Assembly: GCF_020005365.1 (NCBI RefSeq)
Contig: NZ_JACNML010000004.1
Coordinates: 1 to 64,000, forward strand
Origin: Kangiella shandongensis
Lineage (GTDB): Bacteria > Pseudomonadota > Gammaproteobacteria > Enterobacterales > Kangiellaceae
Direction: 5' to 3'
Length of the DNA stretch: 64,000 nt
Part shown: positions 37,687 through 46,057 of the stretch, one piece after another
Position numbering within the stretch: the stretch's first letter is position 1
Layout of the letters: the number at the start of each line of letters is the position of its first letter
Made by a program: the position numbers and the translations under genes
The notes under the pieces: model-generated
The model's database searches: none
The model's input: only the letters and a program-made list of their open reading frames with translations
What the model was told of the DNA's origin: nothing

Positions 37687-38853
37687 TTAACTCCGTTGCC
37701 CTAGAACGACCTGTTGGCTATGTTGTTCGCCGTTGCGCATAAATTCAACGGTGATTTTGCTTTGGGGTGGTAAGTTCCAGATGGCGGAGATCAGATCGGC
37801 AGAGTTATAAATTGGTTTATCGTTGACCGTGGTAATAATATCAAGCGGTTGTAACCCGGCTTTCTCTGCCGGACCTTGAGGGTTAATGCCAGTCACCACA
37901 ATCCCTTTGCCGTAAGGGAGCTGATTAATACGCTGCTGAAGCTGTTGCTTTTGTAGTGGTGTTAGCGTTAACTCTGCGGCAATTGAGTCAACGTTTATAG
38001 TCATGTCACCGTCTAAGCCAAGCCAGCCTCGGCGTACCTCGCCATGTTGCTTTATTTGCTTTACAACATGAGCCACGTTATTGGCTACGATGGCGTAGCT
38101 TTGGTATAGCTTGTCGCCTTGCTCAGTTTGTGTGCTGAGTGACGTGATACCAATCAGCTCACCCTTTGCGTTGACTAAGGCGCCGCCAGAATTACCTGGT
38201 CTAAGCGCAGCATCGGTTTGAATATAGTGTGACACGCGGGAAAAGAATTTGGCGCTGATGATACCCTGCGTAACGGTCTGGTTGAACGCCATATTGGGAG
38301 TGCCAATGGCAAAAACCCAGTCGCCGACGCGGCTGTTATCGCTTTTTGGCAGTTCGAGATAATGGGGGGATTCGATATCGACCTTTAAAAGAGCGATATC
38401 GGACTCAACATCCACACCTATGGTCGTTGCCTGTAGCTGTTGTCCCTGGTTTAACTCGACGATGATGGTTGCCGCCTTATCCAGCACATGCGCATTGGTA
38501 ACAATATGCCCCTGGTCATCGATAAAAACGCCCGAACCATTATTCAGGAAGGCGCAGGCGTTGGTATCGGGGGGTAGAGCTTGCAAACTGGAGCCACAGA
38601 TTTCACTGTTCAACGGAAAAGCCTGGGAACGAGCTTTTATGCTGACCACGGCAGGTCGCACCGACTCCAGCATATCGGCAAAACCGCTGCCACGTACTTG
38701 GTGAGTCAGGCTTTCAATATTTGTGTTGACTGATTGAGTCGGCTGAGTTCGCTGCGAGAATTTTTCCGGCATAAATACAATAAATAATGCAGCAATACCC
38801 AGTCCAATCAGCAGGTATTTAATAATAAAACCAAGGAATTCCAGTACTTTCAT
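37687..38853 (-). CDS. degS: DegS-like periplasmic serine protease
   Basis: The start ATG at 38853 gives an N-terminal TM anchor (about 8-28); the open frame upstream overlaps zapG and is not used. The 388-residue protein has a trypsin-like domain with triad H122 (TNAHVLD), D152 (SDIALL) and S222 (RPGNSGGAL), then one PDZ domain. This is the DegS layout: membrane-anchored, single PDZ, triggering sigma-E release by cleaving RseA. Compared with E. coli DegS it carries an insertion at about residues 76-103 with two Cys (86, 100) that could form a disulfide. Confidence 0.9.
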   Translation of the reverse strand: MKVLEFLGFIIKYLLIGLGIAALFIVFMPEKFSQRTQPTQSVNTNIESLTHQVRGSGFADMLESVRPAVVSIKARSQAFPLNSEICGSSLQALPPDTNACAFLNNGSGVFIDDQGHIVTNAHVLDKAATIIVELNQGQQLQATTIGVDVESDIALLKVDIESPHYLELPKSDNSRVGDWVFAIGTPNMAFNQTVTQGIISAKFFSRVSHYIQTDAALRPGNSGGALVNAKGELIGITSLSTQTEQGDKLYQSYAIVANNVAHVVKQIKQHGEVRRGWLGLDGDMTINVDSIAAELTLTPLQKQQLQQRINQLPYGKGIVVTGINPQGPAEKAGLQPLDIITTVNDKPIYNSADLISAIWNLPPQSKITVEFMRNGEQHSQQVVLGQRS

Positions 38854-38878
38854 TCTTGTCTCAACTATATAGGTTCCG

Positions 38879-39580
38879 CTAGCTGGTGCTAGCTTTGGTG
38901 TTTTTTTCAGAGCTTTCTTCTTCTTTTTCCTCTGGCTCATAACTGGAAGTTTTCGGTTTCTCAGTATCTTCGCTTGCCAGATCCGTAAACTGTGACTCTT
39001 TTGAGGGCGATTCGTTCGGATGATAGTCATCGTCCATGTCATCATCGGCCCAGTCTTTCGGGGGAGTGACTTCGATATCAATGTCGGGTTTGTCACTCTC
39101 AGCTACGTCTTGCGGCTTTACCTGCTCTGTCTCCATGTCAGGCTCAGTTGAATTGTCGATAAATACTTCTTCTTGATAGTTTTCTTGTGCCGTCGTTGTT
39201 TTGGTAGTGCTCGGTATTTCCTGCCTGGCCAGTTCTTCTTCGGCATCAACTACCTCGGCCGCACTGGCTTCAGAAGGCAGGGACTCTGAGCCTACGGGTG
39301 CAGATAGTTTTAATTTAAAATCGTTCCCGGAAAGTTTATTGGCACCAGTCGCCAGATGTTGATACAGCGTCTTGTATTCCTCGGTCAGGTTCGAGAACAA
39401 ACGGGCCGTTTCATTGAAGTGCTCATCGACACCACTTTTGAGCTGGCTCAGCTCTTCGTCTTTTGACTCGAGCTCCTGGGTTAATTCTTTGGTGCCTGTT
39501 TTAAGTCCGTGCCAACGACCAATAAAGAAAGCAGCGACGGCGGCAATGATGATGAGAAGAATGATAAGAACTGGTGACAT
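38879..39580 (-). CDS. zapG: Cell-division/envelope protein ZapG (YhcB, DUF1043)
   Basis: The 233-residue bitopic protein has an N-terminal TM helix (about 4-21), a coiled coil (about 28-75, with the conserved HFNETARLFSNLTEEYKTLYQHLATGA) and a long acidic disordered tail. DUF1043 members in enterobacteria link envelope synthesis and division. It sits upstream of the DegS gene; in E. coli yhcB is likewise near degQ-degS and zapE (yhcM), and zapE is found here about 3 kb away. Confidence 0.92.
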   Translation of the reverse strand: MSPVLIILLIIIAAVAAFFIGRWHGLKTGTKELTQELESKDEELSQLKSGVDEHFNETARLFSNLTEEYKTLYQHLATGANKLSGNDFKLKLSAPVGSESLPSEASAAEVVDAEEELARQEIPSTTKTTTAQENYQEEVFIDNSTEPDMETEQVKPQDVAESDKPDIDIEVTPPKDWADDDMDDDYHPNESPSKESQFTDLASEDTEKPKTSSYEPEEKEEESSEKNTKASTS

Positions 39581-39702
39581 TCAATATTTCCTTTTGCTAC
39601 TGAGTATGACCCTCCATCAGGCGCTAAAGCACCGACGGATTGCAGACTTTCTTACTTTACGCTTATGATACACAAAAGGTAAGGTAAAATTCGAGTAGAA
39701 TA

Positions 39703-40401
39703 ATGACTCATAATACGCGTTTTTTAATTGTGCTAGGCGTACTGTTTAGCATTGTGTTTATTCTTTGTGCGATTAATCCGTATGATCGCGCAGACTGGGC
39801 GTTAGAAAATGTATTAACGGTGGTGTTTGTTATTGGGTTAGCGGTGACTCATAAGTTTTTTCCCTTATCGAAAACTTCGTATGGCTGCATCTTTATCTTT
39901 TTATGTCTGCACGAGATTGGTTCACACTATACCTACGCAGAGGTGCCTTATAACCTGTGGACCAAAACACTGTTTGGGAGTGAGCTGAATAGCTGGTTTG
40001 GCTGGGAGCGTAATCACTTCGACCGACTGGTCCATTTTCTGTATGGTTTATTATTAGCCTATCCAATTCGGGAAGTCTTCATCCGAGTCGGTAACGTTCA
40101 GGGCTTTTGGGGGTATTTCCTGCCCCTCGATCTCACCATGTCGACCTCAATGATATTCGAGTTAATCGAATGGGGGGCGGCAGAATATTTCGGTGGTGAC
40201 TTAGGCATTGCATACCTTGGGACGCAGGGGGATATTTGGGACGCACACAAGGATATGGCATTAGCCAGTCTAGGCGCTTTGATAACCATGTTGATCGTTG
40301 CCACGATTAATTTTAAATGGCAAAGAGACTTCGCTCAGGAATGGAGCTACTCATTGAAAGTTAAAGATTACAAACCTTTGGGAGAGCAGTCAAAACTGTA
40401 A
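39703..40401 (+). CDS. DUF2238 family membrane protein
   Basis: The 232-residue polytopic inner-membrane protein has about six TM helices and the DUF2238 (YjdF) motifs: FLCLHEIGSHYTYAEVPY, WFGWERNHFDRLVHFLYGLL, and the acidic FELIEWGAAEYFGGDLGIAYLGTQGD split with WDAHKDM. Conserved His, Asp and Glu near the membrane could bind metal or act catalytically. The molecular role of this family is not known. It is monocistronic and divergent from zapG. Confidence 0.88.
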   Translation: MTHNTRFLIVLGVLFSIVFILCAINPYDRADWALENVLTVVFVIGLAVTHKFFPLSKTSYGCIFIFLCLHEIGSHYTYAEVPYNLWTKTLFGSELNSWFGWERNHFDRLVHFLYGLLLAYPIREVFIRVGNVQGFWGYFLPLDLTMSTSMIFELIEWGAAEYFGGDLGIAYLGTQGDIWDAHKDMALASLGALITMLIVATINFKWQRDFAQEWSYSLKVKDYKPLGEQSKL

Positions 40402-40495
40402 AATATGGCTGTTCCTTGCTGTATTCGGTGGTTACCTGCAAAGTTGTTATTTATTCTGGATAGCCTGGTAACCCCAAATAACAAGGAGTTTTGCG

Positions 40496-40993
40496 ATGAG
40501 AGTTCAGTTACTTCTAGTGCTATGTTTTGGGCTGGTATATTCAATCTCTGTCTCAGCCGCTGAGGGCAAAGGCCAGCTTGAAGTTGAGAAGAAGATAGAG
40601 CAGCATGAAAATAGAAAAGCTATGCAGCAGGCAAGGGAACGAGCCGAAAAATCTCGTGAGCGTGCCAAAGCCGCTAAAGAAGAAGCCAGGCAGGTACAAC
40701 AAGTGCAGCAGGGAGAAGAGTGGCACCAAAAACAGATGGATGAGCGTAAAGCTGCTGCCGAGGCTCGAAAGGAGGTTGCTGAAGAACGGTCCGACATGAT
40801 GAAAGAGCGCATGGAAGAAGAACGTGAATACCACCAACAGCGGGATGAAGTGAAGCGTGAGCGTATGCAGAAAGCTCGGGAGCAAGAGCGTGAAGCACGT
40901 AACGCTGCTGCCAAAGCTCGACGAGAAGCTGCCAGGGAACGTACAAAATTATTGAATGAAAGGGATAAGCCACTTAAAGAGAAAGACAAGTAG
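40496..40993 (+). CDS. Exported, highly charged coiled-coil protein
   Basis: The 165-residue protein has a cleavable signal peptide (about 1-21, cleavage after SVSA) and then a continuous helix of Lys, Arg, Glu, Ala and Gln. Repeated motifs such as RERAEKSRERAKAAKEEA and REAAREREKL-like units imply one long coiled coil. No family was recognised. A good ribosome site AAGGAG precedes the ATG. The biased composition generates long open frames on the opposite strand (for example 40504-40989) that are not genes. A terminator follows. Confidence 0.75.
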   Translation: MRVQLLLVLCFGLVYSISVSAAEGKGQLEVEKKIEQHENRKAMQQARERAEKSRERAKAAKEEARQVQQVQQGEEWHQKQMDERKAAAEARKEVAEERSDMMKERMEEEREYHQQRDEVKRERMQKAREQEREARNAAAKARREAARERTKLLNERDKPLKEKDK

Positions 40994-41013
40994 CGCTTAC
41001 ATGCTCAATGTCT

Positions 41014-41048
41014 AAACCCATGGTGCTGCTACAGTATCATGGGTTTTT
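41014..41048 (+). terminator. Rho-independent terminator
   Basis: AAACCCATG pairs with CATGGGTTT over a 15-nt loop and is followed by more T. It lies 21 bases after the coiled-coil gene. Confidence 0.75.
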
Positions 41049-41130
41049 ATGGTCAAGCCTGCTTGATGTTCCATGACCGTTAAAAACATGAGAAAATATC
41101 TGCCACCAGTCTTTTGTTGTGTAGATAGTT

Positions 41131-41769
41131 TTGAGTAACGATAAGTTTTTAATTTCAGGTGCTGTGGGCTCAATTGAAGCCTCGCTTGATCAGCCCGAAG
41201 GTGATGAGCGTAATGCTGTTGCGGTATGTTGCCACCCGCATCCGGTTCATGGCGGGGCTATGACCAATAAAGTGATTTATACCGTATCTCGAACCATTGC
41301 CAGTCTTGGCATTCCTTCCGTTCGCTTTAATTTTCGTGGTGTTGGACGCTCGGAAGGTGAGTATGACGAGGGGCGTGGCGAACAGCAGGATTTGATCAAA
41401 GTTATCGAGTGGGCTCGTCAGGAATATCCAGATCGACCTTTGTGGTTGGCTGGTTTCAGTTTCGGCTCCTGGATTGCAGCTTTACAGGCAAAAGAACAGG
41501 ATGCGAGTCAATTGATTTCTATTGCACCGCCAGTAAACCGTTTTAGTTTTAATGACTTTGTTATTCCTGATTGTCCTTGGTTGGTGGTAATGGGAGACGC
41601 TGATGAGGTCGTTGATCCTGATGCCGTATTTGGCTGGATAGAGCAACTGGAGCCGCAGCCGGAGTTAATTAAAATGTCCGAAGCAGGTCACTTCTTCCAT
41701 GGCCGTTTGGTTGAGTTGCGAGAAAATCTGATCGAGTCGTTAACGCCTAACTTACCTGAAGCACTGTAA
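41131..41769 (+). CDS. Alpha/beta hydrolase (COG2945 type)
   Basis: The 212-residue alpha/beta-fold hydrolase has nucleophile Ser in the elbow AGFSFGSW, Asp in MGDADEVVD and catalytic His in AGHFFHGR. The N-terminal CCHPHPVHGGAMTNKV is characteristic of this family of small uncharacterised hydrolases. The start appears to be TTG at 41131 (MSNDKFLISG); no ATG lies before the conserved region and no strong ribosome site is visible. It is followed by zapE after 3 bp, indicating an operon. The substrate is unknown. Confidence 0.88.
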   Translation: MSNDKFLISGAVGSIEASLDQPEGDERNAVAVCCHPHPVHGGAMTNKVIYTVSRTIASLGIPSVRFNFRGVGRSEGEYDEGRGEQQDLIKVIEWARQEYPDRPLWLAGFSFGSWIAALQAKEQDASQLISIAPPVNRFSFNDFVIPDCPWLVVMGDADEVVDPDAVFGWIEQLEPQPELIKMSEAGHFFHGRLVELRENLIESLTPNLPEAL

Positions 41770-41772
41770 AAC

Positions 41773-42861
41773 ATGACGCCTCTAGAACAGTATCAACAGG
41801 ACTTGGCTGATGGCTTTTCGCGTGATCCTGCGCAGGAAGAAGCCGTTAATGGCTTACAACGCGTCTATGATGATCTGCTGGATGCTCGTCCAGCGAGTGG
41901 CTTTATGCAAAAACTATCGCGCTGGTTATCAGGCGATAGTCAACCGGTCAAGGGGCTTTATATGTGGGGCGGCGTCGGCCGCGGTAAAACCTATTTGATG
42001 GATACCTTCTTTAATGCCTTACCGCTGAAAGCCAAAGTTCGGTTACATTTTCACCGCTTTATGCATGAAGTACATCATGAATTAAAAGCCCTGGCTGGTG
42101 AGAAAAATCCGCTGGTGACGATAGCCGATCAGCTCGCAGAGCGGGCAAAAATCATTTGCTTTGACGAGTTTTTCGTTACTGATATTACTGACGCCATGAT
42201 TTTAGGTGGTCTGTTTGAAGAACTGTTTAAACGCCACGTGGTATTGGTTGCAACTTCTAATATTCCACCTGAACGCTTGTACTGGAACGGCTTGCAGCGC
42301 GAGCGCTTCCTGCCTGCAATTGAGCAGATCCAGAAGCACTGCGAGGTGATGAATGTTGATGGTGGGGTCGATTATCGCTTAAGAACTCTGGAGCAGGCAG
42401 AAATCTATCACTATCCCCTGGATACTGCTGCCGATCAGAATATGGAGCAGTACTTTGAGCAGCTGGCGGGTGAACAAGGTGAGGCTCACCGTAAGCTGAA
42501 AGTCGAAGGACGCTTAATCGACACGGTGCGCTGGTCAGAAAATATTATCTGGTTCACTTTTGACGCAATCTGTAAAACTGAACGCTCCGCCGCTGATTAT
42601 ATTGAGCTCTCTCGTGGCTATCATACCGTATTTGTGGGGCAGGTGCCGCAAATGGATGACTCGCTCAATGATGCTACACGTCGCTTCATTGCCTTGATCG
42701 ATGAGTTTTATGAGCGCCATGTAACGTTGATTATTTCGGCCGAAGTAGCGATGGAAGCGCTTTATATAGGCAAAGGGCTCGCTTTTGAATTTAAACGTAC
42801 CTTGAGCCGGTTACAGGAGATGCAGAGTCAGGACTATTTAAGTCTGGAGCATTTGGCATAG
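41773..42861 (+). CDS. zapE: Cell division ATPase ZapE (YhcM, AFG1 family)
   Basis: The 362-residue AAA-type P-loop ATPase has Walker A GGVGRGKT at 66-73 and Walker B IICFDEFFVTD. The sensor region LVATSNIPPERLYWNGLQRERFLPAI is diagnostic of the AFG1/ZapE family. ZapE in E. coli associates with the Z-ring during late constriction and is important under low oxygen or heat. The length is typical. It follows the hydrolase gene by 3 bp. Confidence 0.96.
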   Translation: MTPLEQYQQDLADGFSRDPAQEEAVNGLQRVYDDLLDARPASGFMQKLSRWLSGDSQPVKGLYMWGGVGRGKTYLMDTFFNALPLKAKVRLHFHRFMHEVHHELKALAGEKNPLVTIADQLAERAKIICFDEFFVTDITDAMILGGLFEELFKRHVVLVATSNIPPERLYWNGLQRERFLPAIEQIQKHCEVMNVDGGVDYRLRTLEQAEIYHYPLDTAADQNMEQYFEQLAGEQGEAHRKLKVEGRLIDTVRWSENIIWFTFDAICKTERSAADYIELSRGYHTVFVGQVPQMDDSLNDATRRFIALIDEFYERHVTLIISAEVAMEALYIGKGLAFEFKRTLSRLQEMQSQDYLSLEHLA

Positions 42862-42882
42862 CTCACTGCGTATATTGCAAAG

Positions 42883-42909
42883 AAAAAAGCCAGCAAGGTG
42901 CTGGCTTTA
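42883..42909 (-). terminator. Terminator, mainly for the minus-strand barrel gene
   Basis: AAAGCCAGCA pairs perfectly with TGCTGGCTTT around AGG. T6 follows on the minus strand, while the plus strand has only a short T-run, so it may act in both directions between convergent genes. Confidence 0.85.
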
Positions 42910-42920
42910 ATGCGGATAGT

Positions 42921-43511
42921 TTAAAAGCTGATGGTATAGAGTACTGAAAATACGTCAGCGTCACTATCATCGCCAAACATGCTTGAGAAGTTATCATACT
43001 CGACCTGATATCTCTGCCATTCAACACTCAGGTGGTAGTTTCTATTGAAAGTCCAGGTTAAGCCTGCACCATAGGTAAGGTCTGTGCCATCATCTTCAAA
43101 ATCACTGCGCGCATCATCCTGGCGAAGAATGAGATCGGATTCCCAGCTGGAAGCGCCGACCTTACCATAAACTCCAAAGTTTTCAGTAATATCCATGCGA
43201 CCGACAGCTGACAAGGCAAACGCATCAGTGTCTAAACTGGCGTTAAAGCCATTGGACTCGTTAAGCGCATAAGCTTTTCCCAGGTTGTTATAGCTGAACT
43301 CCAGGCCAAAGTTTTTATGAAAGTTGTAACCGATTACCCCTTTGCCAACCGTGCTGCTGTCATCGCAAGGAAGAGTGACGGCGTCGCAGCCGTCGAGATT
43401 AGCGTGGCCAACACCTACGCCAGCATAAAAAGATTCATCAGCATTTGATGCGGCTGCTGCAGTTAAAAGAGAGAGGGTTAAAATAGATTTTCCAAGTGTT
43501 TTGTTCATCAT
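42921..43511 (-). CDS. Outer-membrane beta-barrel protein (OmpA-like porin fold)
   Basis: The 196-residue product has a signal peptide (about 1-24, cleavage after SNA) and alternating amphipathic strands such as FYAGVGVGHANL, GVIGYNFHKNFGLEFSYN and YGAGLTWTFNRNYHLSVEWQ. It ends in Phe, the usual signal for Bam-mediated insertion. The size suggests eight strands (PF13505-like). Two Cys (GCDAVTLPCDD) lie in the first predicted loop and may pair. No specific function is recognised. Confidence 0.85.
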   Translation of the reverse strand: MMNKTLGKSILTLSLLTAAAASNADESFYAGVGVGHANLDGCDAVTLPCDDSSTVGKGVIGYNFHKNFGLEFSYNNLGKAYALNESNGFNASLDTDAFALSAVGRMDITENFGVYGKVGASSWESDLILRQDDARSDFEDDGTDLTYGAGLTWTFNRNYHLSVEWQRYQVEYDNFSSMFGDDSDADVFSVLYTISF

Positions 43512-43605
43512 GAACTCCTTTTAGCACTTTTAATTAGACATAATTTCCAGTCGTGCGGATCATAGCAGGTGTTATTCGTACCGACAATAAAATGCTGCGG
43601 TGATA

Positions 43606-43634
43606 CGAAAAAACCGGCTTGAGCCGGCTTTTCG
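43606..43634 (-). terminator. Rho-independent terminator of the HU-like gene
   Basis: CGAAAA-AA-CCGGC pairs with GCCGG-CTTTTCG around TTGA, with a T-run on the minus strand. It lies 27 bases past the stop of the HU-family gene. Confidence 0.8.
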
Positions 43635-43660
43635 TGTATTTAAGTCTTGAAGCTTACAGC

Positions 43661-44002
43661 TTATGAGGCCATATCTTTCAGCTTTTTTAATGGGCGTACT
43701 TTAACGGCTGTTGATGCTGGTTTAGCTTTAAATGTTGTCTCCTCACCAGTGAATGGGTTAATCCCTTTACGAGCCTTGACCGCAGGTTTTTTCACGGTGC
43801 TGATTTTTAATAATCCTGGCAGGGTGAACTCACCAACAGAACGCTTCTTGATATGACGTTCGATTACAATTCCTAGCTCGTCAAGTACCGCACCAACATC
43901 TTTCTTGGTTAAGCCTGTCTGCCCGGCGATTTCATTAAGGATTTGGGTTTTGGTGAACTTCTTTTTGACTGCGGTGATCTTGCGAGTTGTATTATTTGCC
44001 AT
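43661..44002 (-). CDS. HU/IHF-family DNA-binding protein (variant)
   Basis: The 113-residue protein fits the bacterial HU/IHF fold: TKTQILNEIAGQTGLTKKDVGAVLDELGIVI (split by the helical hairpin), FTLPGLLKISTVKKPAVKARKGINPFTGEE on the DNA-grasping arm, and a C-terminal helix. It is longer than canonical HU (about 90) with a basic N-terminal extension and a Lys-rich tail, so it is a divergent paralogue and not hupA/B. The RKGINPFTGEE segment matches the RxGRNPxTGE arm-tip motif. It is divergent from rplM. Confidence 0.88.
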   Translation of the reverse strand: MANNTTRKITAVKKKFTKTQILNEIAGQTGLTKKDVGAVLDELGIVIERHIKKRSVGEFTLPGLLKISTVKKPAVKARKGINPFTGEETTFKAKPASTAVKVRPLKKLKDMAS

Positions 44003-44321
44003 TTTTCCTTTGCCTCTTGGGTTGTTTGACTGTTAAAATACCTTCTTGTCTTGGCGAGCAATGCAAAATTGACTCTCCCAACGCAGTTTTATTTATAGCG
44101 TTAAAAGCCCCGTAAATAAAGTCTTTTTGACAGGATTTGTTTTAAAAATCGTAAATTTGCCCAAGACGAAACATAAATTTGGTAAATCCTCGGCCTGCCA
44201 CTTGTAATATAGGGGCGGGTTCTGTATGATTTGCGCTCTTTTTTTAGGGTCGCTAAAAGGCTTTTATATGTAGCCGAAGGCTCTATTCGCGGGTGCAAAT
44301 GGCTTTTGGAGCTTAACGAAT
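44003..44321. other. Divergent intergenic region and rplM leader
   Basis: The 319 bp contain the rplM promoter (44202-44230) and an untranslated leader of about 85 nt. Alternating AAGGCT/AGCC strings in the leader (about 44258-44276) can form a hairpin, perhaps related to autogenous control by L13 as known in E. coli. A 76-codon minus-strand frame here was judged spurious. Confidence 0.5.
44202..44230 (+). promoter_or_regulatory. rplM-rpsI promoter
   Basis: -35 TTGTAA (44202-44207), 17-bp spacer, -10 TATGAT (44225-44230). A GC-rich discriminator (TTGCGC) follows, as for other ribosomal protein promoters. Confidence 0.7.
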
Positions 44322-44750
44322 ATGAAAACATTTAATGCAAAGCCGGAAACTGTTAAGCGCGACTGGTATGTCGTCGATGCAGCAGGCAAAACATTAGGTC
44401 GCCTGGCGACTGAAGTTGCTCGCCGTTTGAAAGGCAAGCACAAAGCTGAATATACACCTCACGTTGACACTGGTGATTACATCGTTGTGATTAACGCTGA
44501 GAAAGTTACCGTGACCGGTAACAAAGCGGAAGATAAGAAATACTACCGTCACTCTGGATACCCTGGCGGTATCAAAGAGACTAACTTCAGTAAACTTCAA
44601 GCTGAGAAGCCTGAAATGATTATTGAGAAGGCGGTTAAAGGTATGTTACCTAAGAATCCATTAGGTCGTGATATGTTCCGCAAATTGAAAGTTTACGCAG
44701 GCTCTGAGCACAAGCATGAAGCTCAGCAACCTATTAAATTAGATATTTAA
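44322..44750 (+). CDS. rplM: 50S ribosomal protein L13
   Basis: The 142-residue r-protein matches E. coli L13 closely throughout ([20 protein letters not shown], the [24 protein letters not shown] region, and [20 protein letters not shown]). It is an early-assembly 23S-binding protein. GGAG lies 11 bases upstream of the ATG. rpsI follows after 11 bp, the universal rplM-rpsI operon. Confidence 0.99.
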   Translation: MKTFNAKPETVKRDWYVVDAAGKTLGRLATEVARRLKGKHKAEYTPHVDTGDYIVVINAEKVTVTGNKAEDKKYYRHSGYPGGIKETNFSKLQAEKPEMIIEKAVKGMLPKNPLGRDMFRKLKVYAGSEHKHEAQQPIKLDI

Positions 44751-44761
44751 GGTAGGAAATC

Positions 44762-45151
44762 ATGGCTGAACAATACTACGGTACAGGTCGTCGTAAAAGC
44801 TCAACAGCTCGCGTATTCTTGCGTCCTGGTAACGGTGACATCACTGTAAACCAAAAGAGCTTAGACCAATACTTTGGTCGTGAGACGTCACGCATGGTCG
44901 TTCGTCAACCACTAGAGTTGACTGAACTAACAGATAAATTCGATGTATACGTCACTGTTTCTGGTGGCGGTGGTACAGGTCAGGCGGGTGCAATCCGCCA
45001 CGGTATCACTCGTGCATTGATGGAATATGATGAAGAACTTCGTACGCCACTACGTCAAGCGGGTTATGTAACGCGTGATGCTCGTGCTGTTGAGCGTAAG
45101 AAAATTGGTCTTCACAAAGCGCGTAAGCGTCCTCAGTTCTCTAAGCGTTAA
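44762..45151 (+). CDS. rpsI: 30S ribosomal protein S9
   Basis: The 129-residue r-protein has the S9 signature [18 protein letters not shown] and the basic C-terminal tail [10 protein letters not shown] that reaches the P-site tRNA on the 30S subunit. It follows rplM and is terminated by the hairpin at 45197. Confidence 0.99.
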   Translation: MAEQYYGTGRRKSSTARVFLRPGNGDITVNQKSLDQYFGRETSRMVVRQPLELTELTDKFDVYVTVSGGGGTGQAGAIRHGITRALMEYDEELRTPLRQAGYVTRDARAVERKKIGLHKARKRPQFSKR

Positions 45152-45196
45152 GAGATTTTTGGACGATATACCAAGTCTGGTATATACCATATCAAG

Positions 45197-45226
45197 AAAC
45201 ACCCGTCTCAATGGCGGGTGTTTTTG
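45197..45226 (+). terminator. Rho-independent terminator of rplM-rpsI
   Basis: AAACACCCG pairs with CGGGTGTTT across a 9-nt loop and is followed by T-rich sequence, 46 bases past the rpsI stop. Confidence 0.9.
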
Positions 45227-45311
45227 TTTGAAGTGGATAACTTTTTGAGTTAATTAATATTTTTTCAGCCGCTTTTTCTCCCTACATTTACCGTCTTCTG
45301 GTCCGACCACA

Positions 45312-45340
45312 TTGTAATAACCCTACGTTTCCTATAAGAT
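45312..45340 (+). promoter_or_regulatory. Candidate petABC promoter
   Basis: -35 TTGTAA (45312-45317) and -10 TAAGAT (45335-45340) are spaced by 17 bp. This implies a leader of about 120 nt before petA. The remaining sequence between rpsI and petA holds no gene. Confidence 0.45.
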
Positions 45341-45469
45341 ATGCGCCCAGTAACCTGCCGCTGAGACCGTAATTTGTATGCTCGCGGTTCAGGCAGCTTA
45401 TTATCAATATTGATTTAGCTCCATCTGCTATTTCGGCAGGTGGGTTTTCTTCGTGGGGAGACTATTCGA

Positions 45470-46057
45470 ATGAGTAATCAGGGCGTTAACAAAGGACGCA
45501 GGAATCTCCTAATCGGCGCTACTTCAGCAGTAGGCGCGGTTGGTGTGATTGGTGCGGCTGTACCTTTTGTACGTTCCTGGGCACCGAGTGCGAAAGCACA
45601 GTCAGCCGGTGCTCCAGTAGAGCAAGAATATAGCAAGTTAGAAGTTGGTCAGCAGATTACTGTTGAGTGGCGCGGTAAGCCGGTATGGATTATCCGCCGT
45701 GACAAAAAAATGTTGAGCAGCATTACAAAAAGTGAAGAGTTTGTTGCAGACCCAGCTTCAGAAGCTGAACAGCAGCCTGAGTACTGTAAGAACGAATACC
45801 GTTCTGTCGATCCTGAGATTTTTGTTGCGATCGGGATCTGTACTCACCTGGGTTGTTCGCCAAAACTGTTTGCGGACCCAGGGTCATTGGAAAATGAGTG
45901 GCTTGGTGGCTTCTATTGCCCATGTCACGGTTCTAAGTTTGATTTGGCTGGACGTGTTTACTCAGGTGTACCGGCGAACGCGAACTTGGAAGTTCCACCT
46001 TATATAATCGACACTGCATCGAAAACGATCATTGTCGGTGAAGACGGAGGTGCCTGA
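45470..46057 (+). CDS. petA: Cytochrome bc1 Rieske iron-sulfur subunit
   Basis: The start ATG at 45470 is preceded by GGGGAG; an upstream in-frame ATG at 45440 lacks a site and is not conserved. The 195-residue protein has a twin-arginine signal/anchor (KGRRNLLIGA, then a hydrophobic stretch) that is not cleaved in this family. The Rieske cluster ligands are in CTHLGC (124-129) and CPCHGS (150-155). It accepts electrons from ubiquinol and passes them to cytochrome c1. It overlaps petB by one base. Confidence 0.98.
   Translation: MSNQGVNKGRRNLLIGATSAVGAVGVIGAAVPFVRSWAPSAKAQSAGAPVEQEYSKLEVGQQITVEWRGKPVWIIRRDKKMLSSITKSEEFVADPASEAEQQPEYCKNEYRSVDPEIFVAIGICTHLGCSPKLFADPGSLENEWLGGFYCPCHGSKFDLAGRVYSGVPANANLEVPPYIIDTASKTIIVGEDGGA

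Noticed and set aside
40504-40989. 161-codon and other long minus-strand frames opposite the coiled-coil gene
   Set aside because: They arise from the biased Lys/Arg/Glu codons of the plus-strand gene; products are Ser/Arg/Leu-rich shadows without start signals.
44101-44331. 76-codon minus-strand frame overlapping the rplM promoter and start
   Set aside because: It would cover the rplM promoter and leader, and its composition is not protein-like.
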